From NCBI RefSeq assembly GCF_000166335.1, contig NC_014657.1:922501-986500 (forward strand): a DNA stretch of 64,000 nucleotides. The letters are read 5' to 3'. This DNA comes from Caldicellulosiruptor owensensis OL. GTDB lineage: Bacteria; Bacillota; Thermoanaerobacteria; Caldicellulosiruptorales; Caldicellulosiruptoraceae. Under the pieces are notes generated by a model. That model was not told where the DNA came from. It ran no database searches and saw only the letters and a program-made list of their open reading frames with translations. Below are positions 51,470 to 61,211 of this stretch, in pieces. The stretch's first letter is position 1. Every line of letters starts with the position of its first letter. A program made the translations under genes and the position numbers.

Positions 51470-52324
51470 TTGAACATAAAAGAGTATACTGATTTTCTTC
51501 GCATAAGTGGAGTGGAGATTGATTTTGACGCAACATTTTTTAGCGGACAGTGTTTTAGATGGAAAAAGGTAGATGGTAGATACATAGGAGTTGTAAATAG
51601 AAAAATAGTTTTAGTATATCCGCAGGATAGTAATACTTTTGACATATACAACTGTTCACCTGAAGAGTTTAAAAAGTTTTTTTACTGGTATTTTGATTTG
51701 GATAAGGATTATGATTTGATTTTGAAAGAGCTTTCTGAGCATGATGAGATTTTGAAAAAAGCAGTTGAGAAATACAGGGGAATGAGACTTTTAAACCAGG
51801 AACCTTTTGAATGTATGATTTCTTTTATTATATCCCAGAATAACAACATAAAAAGAATTCAACTTCTGATTGAAAGATTTTGCCAGAGTTATGGGGAAAA
51901 GGTAGAATATAAAGGATTTTATTCTTGGACGTTTCCAGAAATTGAGAATTTAAAAAAGATCTCAACAGAAGAATTAAAACGCTTAGGGTTGGGTTATAGA
52001 GCAGAGTATATAAAAGATGCAATTGCTAAATTAGATGAAGGCAAAATAGACTTTGAAAGTCTTGAGACTTTGAGTTCTGATGAAGCAAGGAAGATTTTAA
52101 AAACGGTAAAAGGAATAGGAGACAAGGTTGCTAATTGTATATTGCTTTACTCACTGCAAAAGTATGATGTGTTCCCTGTTGATGTGTGGGTGAAACGGGC
52201 ATTGAGAGAATTTTATGGAATTGAAAATACAAAACAGCTGAGACAGTTTATAAATTCGTTTGGTGAACTTGCAGGATACGCTCAGCTTTTTTTATTTCAC
52301 TACATTAGAAATAGCACTCAATAA
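51470..52324 (+). CDS. Ogg1-type 8-oxoguanine DNA glycosylase/lyase
   Basis: A 284-aa DNA repair enzyme starting at TTG (GAAAGGAATG upstream). The N-terminal domain has FFSGQCFRWKKVDGRYIGVV (about 24-43), typical of Ogg1. ISFIISQNNNIKRIQ (about 117-131) begins the helix-hairpin-helix fold. VKGIGDKVANCILLYSLQKYDVFPVDVWVKRAL (about 210-242) contains the hairpin, the catalytic Lys (GDKVA) and the catalytic Asp (PVDVW). It removes oxidised guanine. Unlike MutM it is the archaeal/eukaryotic type, seen in several Clostridia and thermophiles. Confidence 0.9.
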   Translation: MNIKEYTDFLRISGVEIDFDATFFSGQCFRWKKVDGRYIGVVNRKIVLVYPQDSNTFDIYNCSPEEFKKFFYWYFDLDKDYDLILKELSEHDEILKKAVEKYRGMRLLNQEPFECMISFIISQNNNIKRIQLLIERFCQSYGEKVEYKGFYSWTFPEIENLKKISTEELKRLGLGYRAEYIKDAIAKLDEGKIDFESLETLSSDEARKILKTVKGIGDKVANCILLYSLQKYDVFPVDVWVKRALREFYGIENTKQLRQFINSFGELAGYAQLFLFHYIRNSTQ

Positions 52325-52354
52325 ACTCAAGGTGACAAATGGAGGTAAATTGCT

Positions 52355-53059
52355 GTGATACCATACAAACTGATTATTTTGAGCATAGCTCCTTCTTTGT
52401 TCATAGCTCTTTATATCTATTTTAGGGACAAGTTTGAAAAAGAACCTCTTCATCTTCTTTTGAAAACCTTTGTATGGGGGATACTTATTAGCTCTATTGT
52501 TGTTCCAATTGAATATTTTTTAATGGCATATGGCAGCATTTCTGCTTCAAGCAGGCTTTCATTCATTGTATTTGAAGCGTTTATTGTTGCAGGTCTTACA
52601 GAAGAATACTTTAAAAGACTTGTGGTGCTAAGGGTGGCTTTTGACAGTCCTCATTTCAATCAACCATTTGATGGCATAGTTTACTGTGTATTCTCTGCCG
52701 TTGGATTTGCTGCAATAGAGAATGTAGGGTATGTGTATCAAGCTTTTCAGGCATCCCCCGAGGCTGCAGTTTCAGTTCTTGTTCTAAGAGGTGTGATGGC
52801 AGTACCTGCACATGCTATGTTTGGAATTATAATGGGATATTATTTGGGCTTTGCAAAGTTTGCGCCTGAGAGCAGAAGTTACTGGTATTTTAAGGTTTCT
52901 CTTGTTATTCCTATGCTTCTACATGGATTTTATGATTTTGTGCTCATGCTAAATATTTATGGAGCACTGGCCATAGTTGGCGTGTATGAGATTTTATTGT
53001 TTGCTTATTGCTTGAGATTAATTAGAAAAAGTCAAGAAATTTCCAAATTGTATTTTTAA
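52355..53059 (+). CDS. prsW: PrsW-family intramembrane metalloprotease
   Basis: A 234-aa protein starting at GTG, with seven to eight membrane helices. Family motifs are present: FRDKFEKEPLHLLLKTFVWG (about 23-42), the E-E-x3-R motif AGLTEEYFKRLVVL (about 78-91), FAAIENVGYVY (about 117-127), VPAHAMFGIIMGYYLGF (His, about 148-164) and MLLHGFYDFVL (His, about 187-197). PrsW in Bacillus cleaves the anti-sigma factor RsiW. No sigma/anti-sigma genes lie nearby, so its target here is unknown. Confidence 0.9.
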   Translation: MIPYKLIILSIAPSLFIALYIYFRDKFEKEPLHLLLKTFVWGILISSIVVPIEYFLMAYGSISASSRLSFIVFEAFIVAGLTEEYFKRLVVLRVAFDSPHFNQPFDGIVYCVFSAVGFAAIENVGYVYQAFQASPEAAVSVLVLRGVMAVPAHAMFGIIMGYYLGFAKFAPESRSYWYFKVSLVIPMLLHGFYDFVLMLNIYGALAIVGVYEILLFAYCLRLIRKSQEISKLYF

Positions 53060-53094
53060 GGCATAGAAGATTCTATTAAGGAGATGAGTTTGAA

Positions 53095-54366
53095 GTGACA
53101 TCTGAAGACCAAGAACGAGAACTTAAAAAACTCGAAGTTTTTGCCTATAAAAATTTAAAGAAAAATTCTATCATTTCAATTGCAGATGGAGCGGTATTTG
53201 CAATTGGAAGTGGTATGCTTCCAGTCTCTACTGTGATAGTTTATTTTATTTCAAACTATGTCCACTCAAATACTTTGATTGGACTTTTGACAACTTTGAA
53301 TGTACTTTTGTCAAACTCTCCGCAGATACTTGTTGCTAAAAAACTTGAAATGCTTGAAACATATAAAGAATATTTTATAAAGGTTGCTTTGCTTATGAGG
53401 CTTATGTGGTTTTTGCTTGCTATTGATGTGTTTGTATTTGCTGCTAAGAATGAGCTCTTATTTATAATTCTTTTTTACATAATTTTTAGTCTTCAAGGTT
53501 TTTTTACTTCATTTGCCAATATAACGTGGTTTAATCTTATACTAAAGCTTGTTCCTGAAAGACAAAGGAGCAAGTTTTTTGGGATAAGGTCATCGATAGG
53601 GGGACTGTGTGAGACATTTGGAGCCTTTTTGATGGGAAGAATATTGAGGCTTTTACACTTTCCTTATAACTATGGTCTTTTATTTTTAATTTCGTTTTTG
53701 ATAATGATGCTCTCATTGTACATAGCTTCTATGATGAAAGAGATTCCTATCAAGAAACCAAAAAAGAAGATTGACAATAAGCATTATTTTAGGAGCATGT
53801 TTTTGATACTGAAAGAAGATAGAAATTTTACATATTATCTTCTTTCAGTTTTATTTATTGGCGCACTTGGTAAGATGCCATTTGGTTTTCAAACTATATT
53901 TGCAAAAAATAGCCTGAGCATTTCAACACAACATGTTGCAGTAGCAACCACAATATTGCTTTTTTCTCAAACAGTAGGATATATGCTCTGGGGAGTAATC
54001 GGTTCAAAATACGGGTTTAAAAGTACCCTTTTAATTTCTGCTCTGATATTTTTGCCTGCAATATATTTTACCTACATCATGAGCTCTGTAGAAATATATT
54101 ACCTTTCTGTTGCCCTGTTTGGGATTGCCCAGAGTGCAAGAAATGTAAACGAAAGTAATATGGCGGCAAAACTTTGCAAGGAACCATTAAAACAACCATC
54201 TTACATTGGTCTTAGAAATTTTCTAATGGGACCGTTTTTCGCATTTAATTCAATAATTGCAGGTAGTATAATTGACATACTTGGCAAAAATCTTTTATTT
54301 CTAATATCGTTTAGCTGCATGGTGTTGGGATTTTTTATTCTATGTTTCTTAGTAAAAGAGGAATAA
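53095..54366 (+). CDS. Major facilitator superfamily transporter
   Basis: A 423-aa integral membrane protein with about 12 hydrophobic helices. It starts at GTG (AAGGAGATGAG upstream). Between helices 4 and 5 is RQRSKFFGIRSSIGGLCETFGAFLMGRIL, an MFS-like loop and helix. A charged central loop (MMKEIPIKKPKKKIDNK) divides the two halves. The second half includes GYMLWGVIGSKYGFKSTLL, a motif-A-like loop. The substrate cannot be inferred; no regulator or enzyme gene is adjacent. Confidence 0.82.
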   Translation: MTSEDQERELKKLEVFAYKNLKKNSIISIADGAVFAIGSGMLPVSTVIVYFISNYVHSNTLIGLLTTLNVLLSNSPQILVAKKLEMLETYKEYFIKVALLMRLMWFLLAIDVFVFAAKNELLFIILFYIIFSLQGFFTSFANITWFNLILKLVPERQRSKFFGIRSSIGGLCETFGAFLMGRILRLLHFPYNYGLLFLISFLIMMLSLYIASMMKEIPIKKPKKKIDNKHYFRSMFLILKEDRNFTYYLLSVLFIGALGKMPFGFQTIFAKNSLSISTQHVAVATTILLFSQTVGYMLWGVIGSKYGFKSTLLISALIFLPAIYFTYIMSSVEIYYLSVALFGIAQSARNVNESNMAAKLCKEPLKQPSYIGLRNFLMGPFFAFNSIIAGSIIDILGKNLLFLISFSCMVLGFFILCFLVKEE

Positions 54367-54393
54367 TTGTTCAATCTGGTTTTGAAAAAACTC

Positions 54394-54422
54394 TTGTAAA
54401 AGGGGAATAACTGTTGTAAAAT
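54394..54422 (+). promoter_or_regulatory. Possible promoter of rpmE
   Basis: TTGTAA (54394-54399), 17-base spacer and TAAAAT (54417-54422), about 85 bases before rpmE. Confidence 0.45.
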
Positions 54423-54507
54423 ATTTTTGCACCTTTATGAGTATGGGAAAGTTATTGATTTCAGAAAATAACAAAAATTTGTATAAATATTGTAGGAGGT
54501 GAAGATG

Positions 54508-54717
54508 ATGAAAGAAGGTATCCATCCAACATATTATCACGATGCAGTTGTCAGATGTGCATGCGGTGAGACATTTGTAACTGGTTCTACTAAAAAAGAA
54601 ATCCATGTAGAAATTTGTTCAAAGTGCCATCCATTCTTTACAGGTAAACAAAAGTTTGTTGATACAACAGGTAGAGTAGAAAGATTTATGAAGAAATATG
54701 GGCTTGAACAGAAATAG
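54508..54717 (+). CDS. rpmE: 50S ribosomal protein L31 (zinc form)
   Basis: A 69-aa protein from ATG 54508 (AGGAGGTG upstream; ATG 54505 is equally near), beginning [23 protein letters not shown] and CSKC supply four cysteines, so this is the zinc-binding C+ form, followed by [21 protein letters not shown] strong terminator follows. rpmE before prmC-prfA matches the Firmicute order. Confidence 0.95.
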   Translation: MKEGIHPTYYHDAVVRCACGETFVTGSTKKEIHVEICSKCHPFFTGKQKFVDTTGRVERFMKKYGLEQK

Positions 54718-54739
54718 AAAGAGAATGTTGCTTCTCGAG

Positions 54740-54770
54740 AGGATTAGCCTGTGCTAATCCTTTTTATTTT
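54740..54770 (+). terminator. Terminator after rpmE
   Basis: A perfect 9-bp stem AGGATTAGC/GCTAATCCT with loop CTGT (54740-54761) is followed by TTTTATTTT. Confidence 0.88.
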
Positions 54771-54798
54771 ACAAAATCGCAAAGATAGGAAGATGAGT

Positions 54799-55740
54799 AT
54801 GAAAAGAACTACTATCGGCGGAATGGCTCTCATAGAAGGTATAATGATGAAAGGACCTAAAAAAATTTCCATTGTTATAAGAAAACCAAATGGTGAGCTT
54901 TACAAAGAAGTAAAAGATTTGGCGATAGATGATACTAATAAATTGAAAAAGATTCCTTTTATAAGAGGAATATTTATCTTATTTGAACAAATGATTCTTG
55001 GAACAAAAGCGTTGATGAAATCTGCCGATATTGCACTGGAGGAATTATCGGAAGAAGAACGAGAGAAGCAGAAAGATTTTGTAGACAAGCTTTTTGAAAA
55101 AAAATTTTTTCAAAAGCTTGGTATTACCGATATAGCTATTTATTTTTCTGTAATTATCTCCATGGTTCTTGGAACAATCCTATTTTTTTATATACCTACG
55201 TGGTCTGTTGAGATATTCAAAGGTTTTAATCTTAACAGTTTTTGGAAAAACATAATAGAAGGAATAGTAAGAGTAATAATTTTTGTTCTTTATCTTTTAT
55301 TTGCATCCCAAATGAAAGAAATAAAAAGGGTTTTTGAGTATCACGGGGCAGAACACAAAACAATCTTTGCATATGAGAATGGTGAAGAGTTAAGTATTCC
55401 AAACATAAAAAAATATTCTACACACCATCCGCGATGCGGAACAAGCTTTTTGTTCATTGTAATAATTATCAGTATAATCATTTTTACTATCTCCGGTTGG
55501 CAATCTGTTGTTATGAGGACTCTAATACGGCTTTTACTTCTTCCTGTAATTGTTGGTATATCATATGAGATAATAAGATGGGCTGGGAAAAGTGAAAGTG
55601 CTTTAGCAAGGATAATCTCATATCCTGGACTTTGGCTTCAGAACATTACAACAAAAGAGCCTGATGAAAAGCAAATAGAAGTTGCAATTGAGGCATTAAA
55701 AGAGGTAGTGCCGGAGGACAGAAAGCTTGATGAGTGGTAG
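54799..55740 (+). CDS. yqhQ: DUF1385 membrane protein YqhQ
   Basis: From ATG 54799 (AGGAAG upstream) the product is 313 aa. An upstream start at 54751 lies in the rpmE terminator and is unlikely. It begins MKRTTIGGMALIEGIMMKGP, the standard DUF1385 N-terminus. About four membrane helices lie between residues 107 and 260. The conserved FEYHGAEHKTIFAYENGEEL (about 190-209) and HHPRCGTSFLFIV (about 220-232) carry clustered His/Glu/Cys, suggesting a metal site. Function is unknown; it sits before prmC as in Bacillus relatives and overlaps it by 11 bases. Confidence 0.9.
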   Translation: MKRTTIGGMALIEGIMMKGPKKISIVIRKPNGELYKEVKDLAIDDTNKLKKIPFIRGIFILFEQMILGTKALMKSADIALEELSEEEREKQKDFVDKLFEKKFFQKLGITDIAIYFSVIISMVLGTILFFYIPTWSVEIFKGFNLNSFWKNIIEGIVRVIIFVLYLLFASQMKEIKRVFEYHGAEHKTIFAYENGEELSIPNIKKYSTHHPRCGTSFLFIVIIISIIIFTISGWQSVVMRTLIRLLLLPVIVGISYEIIRWAGKSESALARIISYPGLWLQNITTKEPDEKQIEVAIEALKEVVPEDRKLDEW

Positions 55741-56596
55741 GTTAAAGACCATTAGCGAGGTTTTGAATGAAGCTGCTTTGAGGTTAAGAGATTATTGTGA
55801 AAATAAAGAAGAAGACTATAAGAAGATTGCTCTTATGATGGTTTCACATATACTTGATATTGATAAAACAGAGGTTATTCTAAATAAAGATTTACCTGTG
55901 GAACAAGACAAATATGAGAAGATTGTAAACGCTATTTCCAAATATTTACAAGACTATCCTCTTCAATATTGTACGAATAAAGCTTTCTTTATGGGTCTTG
56001 AGTTTTATGTTGATGAGAATGTTTTGATTCCACGATTTGACACAGAGGTTTTGGTAGAGGTTGCTATAGAAATCTTTAAAGGTAGGAAGAATCTATACTT
56101 TTTAGATATTGGCACGGGTAGTGGCTGTATTGCAGTGGCTCTTTGCAGGTTTTTAGATTGCAAAGTTTTAGCTGTTGATATTTCAGAAAGAGCACTTGAG
56201 GTTGCAAGGAAGAATGCAAAATTGAATGGTGTAGAAAATAGGGTTTCATTTGTAAGAAGCAACTTATTTGAAAATATCCCCAAAAATCTTAGATTTGATG
56301 CCATACTTAGCAACCCACCTTATATCTCTGAAAGTGAAAGGTTCAAACTAGAGAAACAAGTTTTAAAAGAGCCGCATATAGCTCTGTTTTCAAAAGAGGA
56401 TGGGCTTTGGTTTTTCAAAGAAATTGCAAACAAAGCAAAGCTATATCTCAAAGATGGTGGTTATATTATTTTTGAAGTAGGATTTTCTCAAGCTGAAGAA
56501 GTCAAGAGAATTTTAGAGCAAAACGGTTATGAGAATATAAAGTCAAGAAAGGATTTGAATAATATTGAAAGATGTATCTTTGCAATAAATGGGTAA
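55730..56596 (+). CDS. prmC: Release factor glutamine methyltransferase
   Basis: A 288-aa enzyme that methylates the GGQ glutamine of RF1/RF2. The N-terminal helical domain has YPLQYCTNKAFFMGLEFYVDENVLIPRFDTE-type wording (about 81-110). The Rossmann domain has FLDIGTGSGCIAVAL (about 124-138), and the catalytic ILSNPPYIS (about 192-200) is intact. The start is ATG 55730 (TTG 55727 is an alternative), overlapping yqhQ. Its substrate gene prfA follows by 24 bases. Confidence 0.95.
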   Translation: MSGRLKTISEVLNEAALRLRDYCENKEEDYKKIALMMVSHILDIDKTEVILNKDLPVEQDKYEKIVNAISKYLQDYPLQYCTNKAFFMGLEFYVDENVLIPRFDTEVLVEVAIEIFKGRKNLYFLDIGTGSGCIAVALCRFLDCKVLAVDISERALEVARKNAKLNGVENRVSFVRSNLFENIPKNLRFDAILSNPPYISESERFKLEKQVLKEPHIALFSKEDGLWFFKEIANKAKLYLKDGGYIIFEVGFSQAEEVKRILEQNGYENIKSRKDLNNIERCIFAING

Positions 56597-56620
56597 AAAT
56601 ATATTGGATGGGGTGATTGA

Positions 56621-57688
56621 ATGATAGAAAAGCTTCAAGTAATTGAAGAAAAATATTTAGAACTTGAGAAAAAAATTGCAGACCCTGATATAATAAGCCA
56701 GACTCAGGAATGGCAAAAACTTATGAAAGAACACAGCAATCTTCAGCCAATTGTGGAAAAGTTCAGAGAATACAAAAGGATTTTAAATACTATCAAAGAG
56801 GCTGAAGAGCTTTTAGATACAGACATTGACGAGGACTTTGAAAAACTTGTAAAAGAAGAACTAAATTGGGCAAAAGAACAGAAAGAGATTGTTGAAAGAG
56901 ATCTCAAGATTTTACTTTTGCCAAAGGACCCTAACGACGAAAAAAATGTTATAATGGAGATAAGAGCAGGTGCAGGTGGCGAGGAAGCAGCACTTTTTGC
57001 AGCAGAGCTTTTCAGGATGTATTCAAGATATGCAGAAAGGAAAAACTGGAAAGTTGAAGTAATGTCGACAAGTGAGAGTGACTTGGATGGATTTAAAGAA
57101 GTAATTTTCATGATAAGCGGAAAAGGTGCATATAGCAGGCTCAAATATGAAAGTGGTGTTCACAGAGTTCAAAGAGTACCCGTGACAGAGTCAGGCGGAA
57201 GAATTCATACATCAACAGCAACTGTTGCGGTTTTGCCAGAAGTTGAGGATATTGAGGTAGAAATAAGAGAAGAGGACCTTGAGATAGACACGTTCAGGGC
57301 AGGCGGTGCAGGAGGTCAGCATGTAAACAAGACAGAGTCGGCTGTTAGAATTGTTCATAAACCAACAGGAATTGTTGTAACCTGCCAGGATGAAAGGTCG
57401 CAACATGCAAATAGAGATAGGGCAATGAAGATACTCAGGGCAAGGCTTTATGATTACTATCAGAGTCTGCAGCAAAAAGAAATAGAAAGTCAGAGAAGAA
57501 GCCAGGTTGGAACAGGTGACAGGAGTGAGAGAATAAGAACATATAACTTTCCTCAGGGGCGTGTGACAGACCATAGGATTGGTCTTACTTTGTACAAACT
57601 TGAGCAGGTTTTAGATGGAGAACTTGACGAGATCATAGATGCTTTAATAACTCATTTTCAGACAGAGAGATTAAAAGAAGTGGACTAG
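56621..57688 (+). CDS. prfA: Peptide chain release factor 1
   Basis: A 355-aa factor that reads UAA/UAG. The codon-recognition PxT motif is [15 protein letters not shown] (about 187-201), with PVT as in RF1. The catalytic GGQ is in [19 protein letters not shown] (about 225-243). It ends with [20 protein letters not shown]. No programmed frameshift is present, as expected for RF1. GGGGTGATTGA lies upstream. Confidence 0.96.
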   Translation: MIEKLQVIEEKYLELEKKIADPDIISQTQEWQKLMKEHSNLQPIVEKFREYKRILNTIKEAEELLDTDIDEDFEKLVKEELNWAKEQKEIVERDLKILLLPKDPNDEKNVIMEIRAGAGGEEAALFAAELFRMYSRYAERKNWKVEVMSTSESDLDGFKEVIFMISGKGAYSRLKYESGVHRVQRVPVTESGGRIHTSTATVAVLPEVEDIEVEIREEDLEIDTFRAGGAGGQHVNKTESAVRIVHKPTGIVVTCQDERSQHANRDRAMKILRARLYDYYQSLQQKEIESQRRSQVGTGDRSERIRTYNFPQGRVTDHRIGLTLYKLEQVLDGELDEIIDALITHFQTERLKEVD

Positions 57689-57753
57689 AATGCCGATAAT
57701 TATTACGGTAGTTGCGCAAAAAAATTATAACCAGAAAAGGGATGATGACAAAA

Positions 57754-58551
57754 ATGGATATTCTTTCAATTGGCGGGTTGATATTGGGATTTAGTTCTCT
57801 TTTAATTGCGTTTATAATTGAGAAGGGTAATCCTGCAAAGCTTTTGCAGATTTCAGCCGCTATGATTGTTTTTGGTGGCACAATTGCGGCAGTCTTGGTT
57901 TCATTTCCTATGTCGCAAATAAAAACTGCAGTAAAACACTTAAAGATGGTTTTTATGGATAAGAAAATTGATTTTGCAAATGTAGTTGAACAGCTTGTGC
58001 AACTTTCTGACAGAGCACGAAAAGAGGGGCTTTTGGCTTTAGAACAGGAGATTCCTAACTTACAAAATCCACTTCTCAAAAAAGGTTTAGGACTTGTTGT
58101 TGATGGTATTGAAGGTGAAGTAATTAGAGATATTTTGGACAGGGAAGTGTACCTTGCAGAAGATGAGCTTAAAGAAGCAGCAGAAGTATTTGAAGCAGCA
58201 GGTGGATATTCTCCTACAATGGGTATTATTGGTACTGTTATGGGGCTTATTTCTGTGCTTTCGAACTTGACAAATCCAGATGAACTTGGTCCAGCTATAG
58301 CTGTTGCATTTGTTGCAACTTTGTATGGTGTTTCATCTGCAAATCTAATTTGGCTTAACTTTGGTAAAAAGATAAAGACAAAAGCAAAGCAAGAAAGAAT
58401 GTTAAATGAGATAATTGTGGAAGGACTTTTATCAATCCAGGCTGGTGAAAACCCGAGAATACTCAGGGAAAAGATTGGTGGAATGATAAAAGAAGCTGGC
58501 CAGAAGCAAGGTCAAGCTCAAGAGCCAGCAGGTGCGACTGTTGGGGGGTAA
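57754..58551 (+). CDS. motA: Flagellar motor stator protein MotA
   Basis: From ATG 57754 the product is 265 aa, starting MDILSIGGLILGFSSLLIAF; earlier in-frame starts at 57712 and 57742 lack good spacing. Four membrane helices are present: about 3-22, 28-48, and a pair at about 150-170 and 180-202 (YSPTMGIIGTVMGLISVL and GPAIAVAFVATLYGVSSANL with the conserved Pro). The cytoplasmic loop has ALEQEIPNLQNPLLKKGLGLVVDG. With MotB it forms the proton- or sodium-driven stator. No other motility gene lies nearby. Confidence 0.92.
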   Translation: MDILSIGGLILGFSSLLIAFIIEKGNPAKLLQISAAMIVFGGTIAAVLVSFPMSQIKTAVKHLKMVFMDKKIDFANVVEQLVQLSDRARKEGLLALEQEIPNLQNPLLKKGLGLVVDGIEGEVIRDILDREVYLAEDELKEAAEVFEAAGGYSPTMGIIGTVMGLISVLSNLTNPDELGPAIAVAFVATLYGVSSANLIWLNFGKKIKTKAKQERMLNEIIVEGLLSIQAGENPRILREKIGGMIKEAGQKQGQAQEPAGATVGG

Positions 58552-58558
58552 AAAGTAA

Positions 58559-59332
58559 ATGGCAAGAAAGCGTATGGAAGAACCAGCTCATGAAAATCAT
58601 GAACGATGGCTTATTACCTATGCAGATTTAATTACTCTTTTACTAATATATTTCATCGTTATGTATTCTATGAGTAAACTTGACATAGATAAATTTAAAA
58701 ACTTTACTGAGTCTCTAACATCTGTTTTGAAAGGTACAGCTTATATATTTGAAAACTCTGGTCCTTCTATACTGGAAGGATTATCTGGAAAGAATGTAAA
58801 GGGTACAAATACAGATGTTGGTGGAACAACAAAAAATAGACAGATGACTGAAGAAGAGCTTATAAATGATATACAAAAGCAGGTTTTAGGGCTTATAAAA
58901 GAACATGGTATTGAAGGTAAAGCGCTTGTAATTCAGGAAGAAAGAGGATTGTCAATTTTACTCAAAGATGTATTATTTAATACAGGTTCTGCAAAACTTA
59001 CGCCTCAAGCAAAAGAAGTTGTACATGAGATTGCAAAGATTTTAGAAAAAGTTCCTGATAACAACATAAGAATTGAGGGACATACAGATAATGTCCCTAT
59101 TCACAATAAATACTTTTATTCTAACTGGGAACTTTCAACAGCAAGAGCTACATCTGTTTTGCAGGAAATTTTAAGGGTTTCAAAGGTAAGGCCTGAGAGA
59201 TTTTCTGTTGTCGGGTATGGAGAGTACAGGCCAATTGCTTCTAACAAGACACCAGAAGGAAGAGCCCTCAACAGAAGAGTCACAATTGTGATATTGAGGA
59301 CTGTATATAGTAAAGCTGAACCTGTGAGATGA
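58559..59332 (+). CDS. motB: Flagellar motor stator protein MotB
   Basis: A 257-aa protein 7 bases after motA. HERWLITYADLITLLLIYFIVMYSM (about 14-38) is the single membrane helix with the essential ion-binding Asp (YADLIT). A plug and linker follow. The OmpA-like peptidoglycan-binding domain has LLKDVLFNTGSAKLTPQAKEV (about 136-156), EGHTDNVPIHN (about 178-188), SNWELSTARATSVL and VGYGEYRPIASNKTPEGRALNRRV. It anchors the stator to the wall. Confidence 0.94.
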   Translation: MARKRMEEPAHENHERWLITYADLITLLLIYFIVMYSMSKLDIDKFKNFTESLTSVLKGTAYIFENSGPSILEGLSGKNVKGTNTDVGGTTKNRQMTEEELINDIQKQVLGLIKEHGIEGKALVIQEERGLSILLKDVLFNTGSAKLTPQAKEVVHEIAKILEKVPDNNIRIEGHTDNVPIHNKYFYSNWELSTARATSVLQEILRVSKVRPERFSVVGYGEYRPIASNKTPEGRALNRRVTIVILRTVYSKAEPVR

Positions 59333-59425
59333 AAGCCTTTTATCAAATGTTGTGTTTAAAGTGTCTATAAAAGGACTAATTTTCTCATAATATTTAAATG
59401 AAAAATATTTGGTGCTGAATTTATT

Positions 59426-60166
59426 TTGTTGGAAATAAATTTTTTAGTTTTTGACCTTTTTGCCTTTTTTTGTGGGATAACTGGAGCATTTGTCGGAGCT
59501 CTGGCAGGCTTGGTTTTACCTCTGAATGATGAGAAGATAAAGGACTCTTTAATTGGTTTTGCATCGGGATTAATGCTTGGTTTAATTTGCTTTGGACTTA
59601 TTCCTGAAGCTGTTAGTATCTCGAACTTGCTTGTATGCATTTTAGTATTGATTTCTTCATACTTTATGATTGGGATATTAGAGAAAAAATTGACAATGAG
59701 ATATTTATTTTCCCAGAACAGATATTTAAAAAGTGGAATATTGATTTTGGTTGCACTTTCTCTTCACAACTTTCCAGAAGGGTTGGCAATAGGAAGCAGT
59801 TTTACTGTAGAAAAGAACTTAGGAATTTTGGTAGGTATTATAATAATAATTCATGATATTCCAGAAGGATTTGCTCTTTCATTGCCTTTTAAGATAGCCA
59901 AACAAAGTAAAAAGAAAATATTAAGATATGCAATATTGTCAGGAGTTCCAACAGGTATTGGGTGTTTGGTTGGAAGTGTGATAAGTTATATTAACAAATA
60001 TGTAGTAGCAGGCTGTCTTGCTTGTGCAGCAGGCGCAATGCTGTATGTTGTGATGAATGAGCTTATTCCAGAGTATAGTCGAAAAGAGAATTTGAAAATT
60101 GCGACAGTATCAAATATGATAGGTATTATTGTAGCACTACTACTTTTGGAGTGGTTGGAATTATGA
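59426..60166 (+). CDS. ZIP-family divalent metal transporter
   Basis: A 246-aa membrane protein with about eight helices, starting at tandem TTG codons (59426/59429) with only a weak GGTG upstream. The ZIP metal-binding helices are clear: LSLHNFPEGLAIGSSF (about 112-127) and IIHDIPEGFALSLPFK (about 141-156), with the HNxPEG and HDxPEG motifs. It probably imports zinc, iron or manganese. There is 93 bases of gap after motB, and it overlaps the sua5 start. Confidence 0.9.
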   Translation: MLEINFLVFDLFAFFCGITGAFVGALAGLVLPLNDEKIKDSLIGFASGLMLGLICFGLIPEAVSISNLLVCILVLISSYFMIGILEKKLTMRYLFSQNRYLKSGILILVALSLHNFPEGLAIGSSFTVEKNLGILVGIIIIIHDIPEGFALSLPFKIAKQSKKKILRYAILSGVPTGIGCLVGSVISYINKYVVAGCLACAAGAMLYVVMNELIPEYSRKENLKIATVSNMIGIIVALLLLEWLEL

Positions 60167-61209
60167 CAATTATCATTGATGCAAAAGAAGGTATAGATTA
60201 TGAAAAGCTTGAAAAAGCAGCTTCAATATTAAGAGAAGGCGGGCTTGTTGCCTTTCCGACAGAAACTGTGTACGGTCTTGGAGCGAATGCACTTTTAAAA
60301 GATGCGGTAGATAAGATTTTTTGGGCTAAAGGAAGACCTCAGGACAATCCATTGATCGTTCATATATCTTCAAAAGAGATGCTTGGGATGTGTGCTGAAA
60401 TTACAGATGAAAGAGTTTATATGCTTATAGAAAGATTTTGGCCAGGACCGCTTACAATTGTTCTACCCAAAAAAAATAGTATTCCTGACAACGTCACAGC
60501 AGGTCTTTCAACAGTTGGTGTTAGAATGCCTGCGAACAAAATTGCGCTTGAGCTTATACGACTTTCCGATGTACCAGTGGCAGCACCATCAGCAAACGTC
60601 TCTGGAAAACCAAGTCCGACAGAGGCCAAGCATGTGATAGAGGACCTGATGAATAAGGTGGATGTCATAATAGATGGTGGCAAATGTTCTTTTGGACTTG
60701 AGTCGACTGTGGTGGATTTGAGTGGTGGCGAAGCTGTGATTTTGAGACCAGGCGCTATTTCGTATTATGCTTTGAAAGAGGTGCTTGGCAATATAGAGTA
60801 CAGCAAAGCGGTGGTGGAAGGACTAACTGGAACTGTGCCAAGGTCACCTGGCATGAAGTATAAGCACTATGCACCTGATGCCAAGCTTATAATAGTAAAA
60901 GGAAGAATTGATAAAAGAATTGACAAGATAAATGAGATGAAAAAGAAGTTGGAGTTTAAAGCACACAGAGTTGGGATATTGTGCTTTTATGAGACAGCCC
61001 ACAATTTTGATTCCCAGTACAAACTCATTTTAGGAAGCATGTTTGATGCAAAAGAGTGTGGAAGAAATCTGTTTTCGCTGTTGAGAAAATTTAACCAACT
61101 TGGTGTTGATTATATACTTTGTGAGTGGGGAGAATTTAACTTAGAATTTCTTGCGCTGGAAAATAGACTTTACAAAGCAGCAGCAAACAATATTGTTGAG
61201 GTGTTGTGA
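60163..61209 (+). CDS. sua5: Threonylcarbamoyl-AMP synthase (Sua5, two-domain)
   Basis: From ATG 60163 the product is 348 aa (GGAG 13 bases upstream; GTG 60151 is an alternative). It catalyses the first step of t6A tRNA modification. The YrdC domain has GGLVAFPTETVYGLGANAL (about 25-43), AKGRPQDNPLIVHI (about 55-68), VPVAAPSANVSGKPSPT and the strand with GLESTVVDLSGGEAVILRPGAI. The Sua5 extension (about 230-348) follows PGMKYKHYAPDAKL. The long form is the Bacillus YwlC type. Confidence 0.94.
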   Translation: MTIIIDAKEGIDYEKLEKAASILREGGLVAFPTETVYGLGANALLKDAVDKIFWAKGRPQDNPLIVHISSKEMLGMCAEITDERVYMLIERFWPGPLTIVLPKKNSIPDNVTAGLSTVGVRMPANKIALELIRLSDVPVAAPSANVSGKPSPTEAKHVIEDLMNKVDVIIDGGKCSFGLESTVVDLSGGEAVILRPGAISYYALKEVLGNIEYSKAVVEGLTGTVPRSPGMKYKHYAPDAKLIIVKGRIDKRIDKINEMKKKLEFKAHRVGILCFYETAHNFDSQYKLILGSMFDAKECGRNLFSLLRKFNQLGVDYILCEWGEFNLEFLALENRLYKAAANNIVEVL

Positions 61210-61211
61210 TA

